The position numbers were made by a program, and so were the translations under genes. This document shows positions 37,041 through 44,298 of a stretch of DNA of 64,000 nt, piece by piece. The DNA is from Magnetococcales bacterium (lineage in GTDB: Bacteria; Pseudomonadota; Magnetococcia; Magnetococcales; JADFWU01), in the NCBI GenBank assembly GCA_015234045.1, contig JADFWU010000001.1, positions 124,001 through 188,000 of the forward strand, written 5' to 3'. Each line of letters begins with the position of its first letter. The stretch's first letter is position 1. Under the pieces are notes generated by a model that did not search any database, was not told where the DNA came from, and saw only the letters and a program-made list of their open reading frames with translations.

Positions 37041-37409
37041 ATGGTTCTAAAACACCAACATCTGATCATCCAAGCTGGATGCCTCAAGCCATTAACCAGT
37101 ACTGAAGCCGGAATTCAGTGGGTTAGCCAACTCACCGAAGAGATCGGCATGACGCTGTTTATGCCGCCACAGGCTGGATATTCTGAAATGGCAGGCAACC
37201 GAGGCTTAACCGTCTTAGCCGCCATAACCACCAGCCATATTGCCTTGCATCTATGGGATGAAGAAAAGCCGGCACAGCTTCAGCTTGATATCTATTCATG
37301 TAAGCATTTTGAACTGGATGTGGTGTTTGACTATTTAAAAAAGACAGTTCAGCCGGTTGATATGCACCACAAATTTTTGGATCGGAGCGGGGGTTTGAAG
37401 GAGTGTTGA
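37041..37409 (+). CDS. speD: S-adenosylmethionine decarboxylase proenzyme
   Basis: A 122-aa class 1B-type enzyme giving decarboxylated SAM for spermidine. The self-processing serine is S65 in AITTSHIALHLWDE, followed by the family's LDIYSCKHF with the catalytic Cys87. It lies 5 bp after the hydrolase gene. The usual ESHIS is TSHIA here, a variation that keeps Ser and His. No spermidine synthase gene lies beside it. Confidence 0.82.
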   Translation: MVLKHQHLIIQAGCLKPLTSTEAGIQWVSQLTEEIGMTLFMPPQAGYSEMAGNRGLTVLAAITTSHIALHLWDEEKPAQLQLDIYSCKHFELDVVFDYLKKTVQPVDMHHKFLDRSGGLKEC

Positions 37410-37430
37410 GCGCCTACATACCCATTCAAC

Positions 37431-38000
37431 TTATAATAGTGAAAAACTTCTTAGTAGCGCCGCCATTTTTTCATCCTGACCAGCTTGTTTCCGCAATGCA
37501 TTAAGAAGGCGTGTCAAACGTGATCCTTCTGGATGTTGCAGATCAAGATCATGATGGAGATCTCTTTCCAGGCGTTCCAGCCGTTCTTGAACCGGTTTCA
37601 TCATGGTTCGACGATCCCAGGCAATATAGCCAAACAGCGCAACAATCAATGTTACAAACGTGCCAAACAGCGCCAATATATTATTGTTTATCAGGGTAAA
37701 ACGCTCATTTATATCGCTGCGGAGATCATCAATACGCTTGTTAACACCATCAAAACGCTTATTCACATCATCAATGCGATTATTCACATCATCAAAACGC
37801 TTATTCACACCATCAAAGCGCTTGTTCACATCATCAATACGCTTGTTCACATCATCAAAGCGCTTGTTGATATCCTTTTGCCCCTGTTTAAGGGTAGACA
37901 ACGATTCAATGATTTCCCGATCACTGATACGCGGCGCAATTTCCACGGCTGAAGCAGAAACGGTGAACAGCATCAATATAGTAATCATCACAATTCGCAT
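37431..38000 (-). CDS. Exported heptad-repeat coiled-coil protein
   Basis: A 189-aa protein with signal-like N-terminus (MITILMLFTVSASAVE). Residues about 41-97 are eight near-identical 7-residue units (NKRFDDV, NKRIDDV, NKRFDGV, NNRIDDV), a perfect coiled coil. One hydrophobic helix follows (ALFGTFVTLIVALFGYIAW) and then a charged helical tail. It could be a trimeric or dimeric envelope coil; the repeats imply length changes by slippage. The family is common but of unknown function. Confidence 0.7.
   Translation of the reverse strand: MRIVMITILMLFTVSASAVEIAPRISDREIIESLSTLKQGQKDINKRFDDVNKRIDDVNKRFDGVNKRFDDVNNRIDDVNKRFDGVNKRIDDLRSDINERFTLINNNILALFGTFVTLIVALFGYIAWDRRTMMKPVQERLERLERDLHHDLDLQHPEGSRLTRLLNALRKQAGQDEKMAALLRSFSLL
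37718..37880. repeat. 21-bp tandem repeat coding the heptads
   Basis: Units such as CATCATCAATACGCTTGTTCA and CACCATCAAAACGCTTATTCA repeat about eight times without spacers. They encode the coiled coil and are not a CRISPR array. Confidence 0.85.
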
Positions 38001-38166
38001 GATAACTCCAACCGAAAAACGCGGGGAATGCCCGGGGAACCACAGGCACCCATTAAAAATGCGTATGTTTAGCCAAACGTACTCATCTTGGAATCGGAAG
38101 ATATATAGGCTCCTCGCTGTTTCACGTGGGTAGCGTGAACTTTAATTTACTACCAATCAGATATGA

Positions 38167-38346
38167 TTGCCAAATCAAAAAGGACAGCCTATCCAGCGAC
38201 CAACTATGCGCTGGGTTTTTCAAATGTTCACAGGCATTCATTTGCTCCTTATCAACGAACAAAACCAAGTCGTTTTGAATTTGAGTGAACAGCATATGCT
38301 GGTCCTGACACTCATAGGAAAAGCATATAAGGAGCTTTATTCATAA
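38167..38346 (+). pseudogene. IS1634-family transposase, C-terminal remnant
   Basis: An open stretch after an in-frame TGA reads LPNQKGQPIQRPTMRWVFQ then GIHLLLIN and LTLIGKAYKELYS, ending at TAA 38344-38346. This is the conserved tail of IS1634-type DDE transposases (PTxRWVFQ-F-GIH). The catalytic part is absent. The terminal part of an old insertion is therefore left here, with no intact ends identified. Confidence 0.7.
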
Positions 38347-38407
38347 ACGCTCCTCAGGAGGGTGCGGAATGTCAGGCATCATCCATTGGATAAAAGGCAA
38401 AATAACC

Positions 38408-38479
38408 TTACCATAGATGGCCACGCTGAGTCACATGATGCGGACAATTTGGTGTAACCACTTGCGTTATTCTTGCCAT
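38408..38479 (-). pseudogene. RAYT (REP-associated tyrosine transposase) relic, internally deleted
   Basis: The frame reads MARITQVVTPNCPHHVTQRG followed directly by HLW and a stop. The first part is the RAYT N-terminus (VTQRGN...). HLW belongs to the RGHLWQGRF segment far downstream in full-length RAYTs. The two were apparently joined at the shared Arg-Gly, deleting the HUH core. Upstream of ATG 38479 the sequence GGGAGCACCCTACTATTTTT resembles the REP-like flank of the second relic. Confidence 0.65.
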
Positions 38480-38549
38480 GATTTGTTTTTTTGTGCTCAC
38501 CAAAAAAATAGTAGGGTGCTCCCTATTCTTAATAAGTTGATGAACACAG

Positions 38550-38930
38550 TCAGTGATTTACAGGCTTGGCAAAACTTTCAAAGCACAGGCTGGAATGAAC
38601 ATCTATAAAGGAATCAAGAGTCAACTCAAGAGATATATATTCTTTCTCCTTCTTGAGGCGAACTCTGAGCTTATGCAGATTTTTTTCAAAAAATTCTGAT
38701 GGTACAACCAGGACATGAAATGTGGAACTTGGGTGATCATGCAATAAGAGCCAAATATCAGAGCAAGCGCTACTTTCTTCGATTTTTTGAACTGGAATCT
38801 CAATCCAATAGACAACCTTCGATGCTGATTTAGTCACCTTAGAGGAATGAATGCATTTCTCATTTGGCAATCGGCTAATGTAAGATTTTAGTTGCTGTAT
38901 TGCTGTCGCTCTACCCATTACTTGCCCCAT
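38550..38930 (-). CDS. Hypothetical protein, 126 aa
   Basis: A soluble, alpha/beta-looking protein with SKVVYWIEIPVQKIEES, DIWLLLHDHPSSTFHVLVVP and an acidic LTLDSFIDVHSS end. No family recognised. ATG 38918 has GGGG upstream and may be the true start instead of 38930. It sits between two transposase relics, so it may be a recently acquired accessory gene; its AT content is higher than that of core neighbours. Confidence 0.45.
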   Translation of the reverse strand: MGQVMGRATAIQQLKSYISRLPNEKCIHSSKVTKSASKVVYWIEIPVQKIEESSACSDIWLLLHDHPSSTFHVLVVPSEFFEKNLHKLRVRLKKEKEYISLELTLDSFIDVHSSLCFESFAKPVNH

Positions 38931-38975
38931 TCACGAACCGATATGTGTCCGCCTTTTTGAACGGTGACTCTGAAA

Positions 38976-39398
38976 ATCAGGGGATACCTTACCGATTTCC
39001 CTTAGTCACCTATAATATTATTTGTTGGATAGTGGTTTTCTACAACTCTCCCAAGTTTTAGCGGTCTTTCTAATTGAACATCCAAACGATCCAAAAAGCG
39101 ATTACTGTCAATCTCCAATAGCTTTGCCTAACGCGGCTGCCGTTGTTGGCACTGCAATCAAATGGGTATGATTCGGCATAATAGCCCCATATCTCCACTT
39201 TAAATCGTAGACATCACTCTGCTATCAACTCCAAATAAGCTTGATAATCCTCATCTATAAAAAAGGTCTGTTGCCAACGATTACCACATTGAGTTATATG
39301 ATACGGACAACCTTGCAACCTCTCGCGCTATTTTTGCCATAGTTTATTTATTGTACTCACAAAGAAAATAGGTAAAGTGTCCCCTGATTTTTTCGCCA
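38976..39398. mobile_element. RAYT unit flanked by inverted REP-like sequences
   Basis: AATCAGGGGATACCTTACCG (38976 onward, plus strand) faces AATCAGGGGACACTTTACCT on the minus strand (ending near 39398). They bracket the RAYT relic at 39002-39340 and look like paired REP-type termini. A solo copy, GGGGACACCTTACCGATTTC, lies at 40406-40425. Confidence 0.6.
39002..39340 (-). pseudogene. RAYT (Y1/HUH) transposase relic, frameshifted and internally deleted
   Basis: Pieces in different frames: MAKIAREVARL, then GCPYHITQCGNRWQQTFFID and EDYQAYLELIAE, a stop, CLRFKVEIWGYY, a shift, and MPNHTHLIAVPTTAAALGKA with the HUH motif. The frame then shifts to DSNRFLDRLDVQLERPLKLG, the C-terminal RAYT segment. 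About half of the normal length between the HUH and the C-terminus is missing. Not functional. Confidence 0.75.
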
Positions 39399-39478
39399 AG
39401 AAATTAACAAAAGTTAGTGGGTGATCTGATCAGCACTGAAGATTCATGTACTGATCAGATTCATTAAATTTAACCAAA

Positions 39479-40105
39479 CTATTTTATCAAGATGGATGCT
39501 GCCGTCCAAAGAGAGGGTACTGCCAGAACGAGGAAGAAAATACCGCTTATTCTGTGAAGCATTTGCTCAGGGATTTTTCTAAGCAACTTACTACCAGCTA
39601 CTACACCAAGAGCGGAGATAAATATCAACGCCGCTGTTCCACCAATCCATACCGATATAGGTTCATAACCACCAGATAAAGCTGCTACGGCAATTTGGGT
39701 CTTGTCGCCAAACTCTGCCATGAAAATTAATATGAAGGTTGTTAATAGAACACTACGACCTGTCTTTTCAACAATGTCATCATCATCGTCATCATCATCA
39801 TTACTACGCAACATTTGAATACCAAAGATAGCGAATAGTAAGCCTACTATTAGTGCTACTATCCACTCGGGAACCCAAGCCGCTATTGAAGCACCAAACG
39901 TCACTGCCAACAGATTGAGGATGATAAACGCCAGCGAAACACCAATTAGCACTGGGAAACCACGGTGTCGCGCAGCCAATGTCATGCAGACAAGTTGGCT
40001 TTTGTCACCAATTTCAGCCAGCGAAATTAACGCAAATGTCGCTCCCATTATGGAAGCATTTGAAAGATTAGATTGTGAACCGGAGATAAATAATTCGATG
40101 TCCAT
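39479..40105 (-). CDS. GDT1/TMEM165-family manganese exporter (MneA-like)
   Basis: A 208-aa protein with six hydrophobic helices in two repeats, each with the UPF0016 motif: LAEIGDKSQL (first) and MAEFGDKTQI (second). Bacterial members export Mn(II). The loop between the halves holds SNDDDDDDDDIVE, eight aspartates encoded by a GAT/GAC run on the minus strand. A yybP-ykoY riboswitch upstream supports Mn control. Confidence 0.92.
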   Translation of the reverse strand: MDIELFISGSQSNLSNASIMGATFALISLAEIGDKSQLVCMTLAARHRGFPVLIGVSLAFIILNLLAVTFGASIAAWVPEWIVALIVGLLFAIFGIQMLRSNDDDDDDDDIVEKTGRSVLLTTFILIFMAEFGDKTQIAVAALSGGYEPISVWIGGTAALIFISALGVVAGSKLLRKIPEQMLHRISGIFFLVLAVPSLWTAASILIK

Positions 40106-40119
40106 AGGGGCTCTTTACA

Positions 40120-40169
40120 AAGGGCTGGTCTTAACAAAACACGTAGGCGCAACCGCACGACCAGCCCTT
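40120..40169 (-). promoter_or_regulatory. Expression-platform hairpin of the Mn riboswitch
   Basis: AAGGGCTGGTC (40120-40130) pairs perfectly with GACCAGCCCTT (40159-40169), 11 bp, just before the GDT1 start. There is no long T-tract. Its loop carries CGCCTA (minus strand, 40144-40149), able to pair with UAGGCG of riboswitch P1 (40185-40190). Confidence 0.7.
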
Positions 40170-40185
40170 AGCTGTATGCAATCAC

Positions 40186-40296
40186 GCCTAAAGTCTTGCC
40201 AAACCAATTATGGCCGCGTATGCCATGGCGAAATGAATAGCCAAGTATGTTGACATACGCCCTCTATATAAGATGAGGAAGCTACTCCCCTTAGGC
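40186..40296 (-). ncRNA. yybP-ykoY manganese riboswitch
   Basis: On the minus strand GCCTAAGGGGAGTAGC opens the element, CATATGTCAACATAC-like sequence (TATGTCAACATACTTGG) forms the P3 region, and TTTGGCAAGACTTTAGGC closes it. P1 is GCCTAA/TTTAGGC. GGGGAGTAGC and GCAAGAC are the hallmarks of the yybP-ykoY aptamer, which binds Mn(II). It lies between its promoter and the GDT1 gene, the known association. Confidence 0.92.
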
Positions 40297-40303
40297 ACAG
40301 CTG

Positions 40304-40332
40304 ATACTAATGTATTGCCTTACATTGGTCAA
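40304..40332 (-). promoter_or_regulatory. Promoter of the riboswitch-GDT1 transcript
   Basis: Minus-strand TTGACC (40327-40332), 17-bp spacer, TAGTAT (40304-40309). Start of transcription would fall near 40297, the first base of the aptamer. Confidence 0.75.
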
Positions 40333-40405
40333 CCAATCAGCCTAAAACCACTTAAGCAAGTCTGATCAACTAATAGGTAAAAGGTGGTGAGTTTGATTTA
40401 AATCC

Positions 40406-40429
40406 GGGGACACCTTACCGATTTCCCTT
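40406..40429. repeat. Solo REP-like sequence
   Basis: GGGGACACCTTACCGATTTC at 40406-40425 plus CCTT matches 38980-39003 with one difference; both are followed by AATAATATT-like AT-rich sequence. Confidence 0.6.
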
Positions 40430-40452
40430 GGGTATCCATCAATAATATTTAT

Positions 40453-41394
40453 TTATTCTGACCGATTTTCAATACAAATGGCTAAATTCCTCCGAAATCG
40501 CTCCAATCCAATCCGCTTCACCGGTGATTGCCTAAACCTTTCTCTAAACTGTTCATCATCAAGCTGTTGAAGTTGTTCAAGCGGTGGATTAATCAACTCT
40601 TTTCTGGGTAGAAAATCAGGATTTTCAGTAGTAGGACCAAACCGATTAAACGGGCATGCGACAAGGCAATCATCGCAACCGTATAGCCGGTTTTTCATGG
40701 GTTTATGAAATTCTTCAGGAATGGCGCCTTGATGTTCAATGGAGAGATAGGCGAGGCATTTTGAGGCGTCCAGTTGATAGGGTGTCAGTGCTTTTGTGGG
40801 ACAAGCATCAATGCAGCGGGTGCAGGTGCCGCAGTGGTCTGGGGTTGGTGGATCTGGTGGTAGGGTGATTGATAGAAACAATTCGGCCAGAAACAGCCAG
40901 CAACCGTATTGACGATTGACCAATAAAGTGTTTTTGCCTTGCCAGCCGAGACCGGCGGCAGCGGCCAGGGGTTTTTCCAGAACTGGGGCGGTGTCCACGA
41001 AAATCCGGCCTTGGATGGTTTGTCCTGTTTGGGTCTCAATCCAGCGGGCCAGACGGCGGACGCGCTTTTTTATTCGGTCATGATAATCTCGATTGCGCGC
41101 ATAGGCGGAAATAATGCCGCAGGAGGGATCAGCCAGACCAGCAAGCGGATCATCCGGTGGTTTGTAGTTCGTGCCCAGCACCAGAATAGTGCCGAGATTC
41201 TCCATAAGTTGCCGTGGATCTTCACGTTTTTGACGATTACGTGTCATCCAGGACATGGAACCATGACATCCTTGATCAAGCCACGTTTGCAGATGATCAT
41301 GGTGTGGGGGCGGCGCTACAGGGGCAAAAGCAGCCACTTGAAAGCCTTCCTCAAGCGCTTGTTTGCGCAACGCCTCTTTTAGTTCATGTGTCAC
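40453..41394 (-). CDS. queG: Epoxyqueuosine reductase
   Basis: A 313-aa cobalamin-dependent iron-sulfur enzyme doing the last step of queuosine synthesis in tRNA. Two [4Fe-4S] sites are seen: CGTCTRCIDACPTKAL and YGCDDCLVACPFNRF. WQGKNTLLVNRQYGCWLFL is the family core. The length equals the short form without the C-terminal HEAT repeats of E. coli QueG. The GTG start at 41394 has GGAG 13 nt upstream. It is divergent from nadA. Confidence 0.93.
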   Translation of the reverse strand: MTHELKEALRKQALEEGFQVAAFAPVAPPPHHDHLQTWLDQGCHGSMSWMTRNRQKREDPRQLMENLGTILVLGTNYKPPDDPLAGLADPSCGIISAYARNRDYHDRIKKRVRRLARWIETQTGQTIQGRIFVDTAPVLEKPLAAAAGLGWQGKNTLLVNRQYGCWLFLAELFLSITLPPDPPTPDHCGTCTRCIDACPTKALTPYQLDASKCLAYLSIEHQGAIPEEFHKPMKNRLYGCDDCLVACPFNRFGPTTENPDFLPRKELINPPLEQLQQLDDEQFRERFRQSPVKRIGLERFRRNLAICIENRSE

Positions 41395-41491
41395 GTTGCT
41401 AAACTGCTCCGGTTTGTTGTCAATACCACATCAGTGCCAGTGATGTTTATGAAGAGGCTGTGTTCAGTCTCATGACCAGGAGGAGTATCCC

Positions 41492-42589
41492 ATGTCTGAA
41501 GCCGCTCCGGTGCCTTTGGAACCCCTTTATGCACTTTCTGATGAAGCGTTGGTTACGCGCATTGAAGCTGCCAAAAAAAGCTTGGGTGACAGCTGTGTGA
41601 TTCTCGGCCACCACTATCAGCGTGAAGAAGTGTATCAATTTGCTGATCTAACCGGTGATTCATTAAAGCTTTCCCGACTGGCCCAACAACGTCCCAATGC
41701 CCGCTACATTGTTTTTTGCGGTGTTCATTTTATGGCTGAGGTGGCTGATATTCTGTCCAGCCCGGATCAAACCGCTATTCTACCCGATCTTGCCGCCGGA
41801 TGCTCCATGGCGGATATGGCGGATCTTCCCGCAGTTGAAGAAGCTTGGAAAGCTTTGGGCACGGTTATTGACGTTGAGAATACGGTAACACCTGTAACTT
41901 ATGTCAATTCTACCGCTGATCTGAAAGCTTTTTGTGGCGAACATGGTGGCACGGTGTGTACATCATCCAATGCTCAATTAGTATTGGAATGGGCTTTTTC
42001 CCAGCGAGAAAAGACGCTGTTTTTCCCAGACCAGCATTTAGGCCGCAACACAGGTTATCTAATGGATATTCCATTGGAACAGATGGTGGTTTACAAGCCC
42101 AGCGAACCCATGGGCGGTTTGACTGAACAACAGATCAAGCAGGCCAAGATTATTCTATGGGATGGGTATTGCTCAGTGCATCAGATGTTTCTACCGGAAC
42201 ATGTGGATTATTATCGGGAAAAATATCCAGGCATCAAAGTGATTGTCCATCCTGAGAGTGCATTGGAGGTTTGCCAAAAAGCAGACGCTCAAGGTTCTAC
42301 GGAACTGATCCAAAAAATGGTCCGGGAATCACCATCAGGCAGCCAATGGGCTGTTGGAACGGAGTTTAACTTGGTCAATCGGTTGAATCATGAGATGCCG
42401 GATAAGGATATTTTTTATCTTTGTCCGACAATCTGCATGTGTTCTACGATGTTCCGCATTGATCTCCAACATCTTTGTTGGACGTTGGAGAATCTGGTTG
42501 CCGGTCATATCGTCAATCCGATCACCGTGCCTGAGCGTGAGACCGCATTGGCAAAGACCGCTCTTGAACGCATGCTTGCGATCATGTGA
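41492..42589 (+). CDS. nadA: Quinolinate synthase A
   Basis: A 365-aa [4Fe-4S] enzyme of NAD synthesis, condensing iminoaspartate with dihydroxyacetone phosphate. Motifs: GHHYQREEVYQFADLTGDSL, FCGVHFMAEVADIL, PDQHLGRNTGY, and CPTICMCSTMFRI near the C-terminus with a cluster cysteine. AGGAGG stands 8 nt before ATG 41492. nadB and nadC are not in the window. Confidence 0.96.
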   Translation: MSEAAPVPLEPLYALSDEALVTRIEAAKKSLGDSCVILGHHYQREEVYQFADLTGDSLKLSRLAQQRPNARYIVFCGVHFMAEVADILSSPDQTAILPDLAAGCSMADMADLPAVEEAWKALGTVIDVENTVTPVTYVNSTADLKAFCGEHGGTVCTSSNAQLVLEWAFSQREKTLFFPDQHLGRNTGYLMDIPLEQMVVYKPSEPMGGLTEQQIKQAKIILWDGYCSVHQMFLPEHVDYYREKYPGIKVIVHPESALEVCQKADAQGSTELIQKMVRESPSGSQWAVGTEFNLVNRLNHEMPDKDIFYLCPTICMCSTMFRIDLQHLCWTLENLVAGHIVNPITVPERETALAKTALERMLAIM

Positions 42590-42598
42590 AAATCGGTA

Positions 42599-42721
42599 AT
42601 GGCTGATTTACAACAGGCGATTGCACTGGCCGTACGCGCCCATCACGATCAGATGGATAAGGCAGGAGCGCCTTATATAATGCATCCGCTACGCCTAATG
42701 ATGCAGATGACAGACGTTTAA
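42599..42721 (+). pseudogene. Truncated RelA/SpoT-type HD hydrolase remnant
   Basis: The frame MADLQQAIALAVRAHHDQMD then KAGAPYIMHPLRLMMQM stops after 40 residues. This is the N-terminus of single-domain (p)ppGpp hydrolase-like HD proteins (A..H..Q..KAG.PYI.HPLRV). The downstream HD (LHDVVED) part is missing, so it is inactive. It begins 10 bp after nadA. Confidence 0.6.
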
Positions 42722-42777
42722 TAAAATACCGAACTTGGTGGGAATTTCTAAAAAACATATGACACGGAGTTAATCTG

Positions 42778-44298
42778 GTGAAAGCGGGTTTCAAAGTCTT
42801 TCGGGATGCGGTGCATAACATGATCTCTCTGTGTCGGGAGACAACAGCACCAGCCGCTGATCCGGTGGACTGGGGCGATGCGCTGCTGTTAGATCTTATT
42901 GATACACCAGAGATGCAGCGACTGCGCCGTATTCAACAATTAGGGCCTGCGTCACGGGTCTATCCTTCCGCAGAACACAGTCGATTTTCTCATGCACTGG
43001 GTGTGATGCATCTGACAAAGCGGATTCTTGATGCTTTATTGAGCCGCGAGCCTGGTCTGTTGAATCGGGAAGAGCTTCTTCAAGTCAAGGTGGCCGCCTT
43101 ACTGCATGATATTGGGCATGGTCCATACTCGCATCTTTTTGAAATGAGTCATCCAAGGCTGGGTTCGCATGAGTCATGGAGTTGGCGGATTGTTTCGGAA
43201 TCCAAAGGAGTCGGGCAGGCCATACACAGTTTTTGTATGGCGCGTAACCTGGATGGCGCGCGTTTTTTTCAGGGCTTGAAATCCTTGATGGGTGGTATTG
43301 AACAGCCAGCCGGAAACATGCGTTTAGGTCGGCAGATAATTGCCAGTCAGTTGGATGCTGATCGAATGGATTATCTGCTTCGAGATGCCCACTTTTCAGG
43401 TGTTTCGTACGGTGTATACGATCTTGAATGGCTATTGCACAGTCTGCGCGTGCAGCAAATGGATGGTTTGCCGAGACTCTGTGTAGATATCGGACGCGGA
43501 CCCGCAGCACTGGAGAGTTACATCACCGCACGGGATCACATGTATCGTCAGGTCTATGATCATAAGACGGTACGCGCTTTTGAGGCGTTGATGACCCATA
43601 TTTTCCAGACCATCTACTGGCACTGGCAGGAACACGGTCAACCGCCGTCTGATTTGCCTGATATTCTTCACCGATTTTTGCAACATCTTCATGAAGAGCG
43701 TGATGCGCCATCAGTAGATGAGTATCTGGCATTGGATGATGCGGTGTTGGAATATGCATTGGGCATTTTGGCATCAAAAAACGATCCGCAGAGCGATACA
43801 GAAGCGGAATTGGTTTGGAAAGCGCGGCTATGGCGGGTTCGAAAGCCAGTCTATCGGCAAATATTTTGGCGCGTGGCTGGCAAAAGGGCGGAGAGTAGTC
43901 GGGTAGGCGTATCGGATCTGATCGTTGATCCACAGTTGGCCGATCATTTGGAAACCTTTCTCAGCGCCATTGCTGATCAGACCATGAAAGTCGTTGAACC
44001 GAATGGACAAGAACGGCGTGTTCCACTGAGATTGCTGGTCTATTTGGACCGTTTATCACGTTCGCCCTATGCCCATCTCCAGTATGATCCTGGTCAGGCG
44101 GAACCAGTCTATGTACTGGACAGTGCTGGTCAGGTGGTTCCGGCTGAGTCTGCATCCAGTCAGATCAATTTTCTCGGTCAGAATCGTCGGCGTGTTGCGC
44201 GACTGTTTGTTGATCCGCGTGCGGAGCAGGCTGTTACCATTCTGCTTCGCGAACAGCTGGGTGAACCGGACCTTTGGCCGGTGATTCCTGGATCGTGA
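42778..44298 (+). CDS. HD-domain phosphohydrolase (SAMHD1/dGTPase-like)
   Basis: A 506-aa protein starting at GTG 42778 with GGAG 9 nt upstream. RVYPSAEHSRFSHALGVMHL and VAALLHDIGHGPYSHLFE give the H...HD metal motif; SQLDADRMDYLLRDAHFSGV gives the last Asp. These are the marks of the YwfO/SAMHD1-type HD family that hydrolyses dNTPs or related nucleotides. The C-terminal 200 residues are helical and less typical. Its stop overlaps the GTG of the ChaN-like gene. Confidence 0.85.
   Translation: MKAGFKVFRDAVHNMISLCRETTAPAADPVDWGDALLLDLIDTPEMQRLRRIQQLGPASRVYPSAEHSRFSHALGVMHLTKRILDALLSREPGLLNREELLQVKVAALLHDIGHGPYSHLFEMSHPRLGSHESWSWRIVSESKGVGQAIHSFCMARNLDGARFFQGLKSLMGGIEQPAGNMRLGRQIIASQLDADRMDYLLRDAHFSGVSYGVYDLEWLLHSLRVQQMDGLPRLCVDIGRGPAALESYITARDHMYRQVYDHKTVRAFEALMTHIFQTIYWHWQEHGQPPSDLPDILHRFLQHLHEERDAPSVDEYLALDDAVLEYALGILASKNDPQSDTEAELVWKARLWRVRKPVYRQIFWRVAGKRAESSRVGVSDLIVDPQLADHLETFLSAIADQTMKVVEPNGQERRVPLRLLVYLDRLSRSPYAHLQYDPGQAEPVYVLDSAGQVVPAESASSQINFLGQNRRRVARLFVDPRAEQAVTILLREQLGEPDLWPVIPGS

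Noticed and set aside
37718-37880. CRISPR-like array
   Set aside because: The 21-bp units are contiguous, without spacers, and encode a heptad coiled coil in frame.
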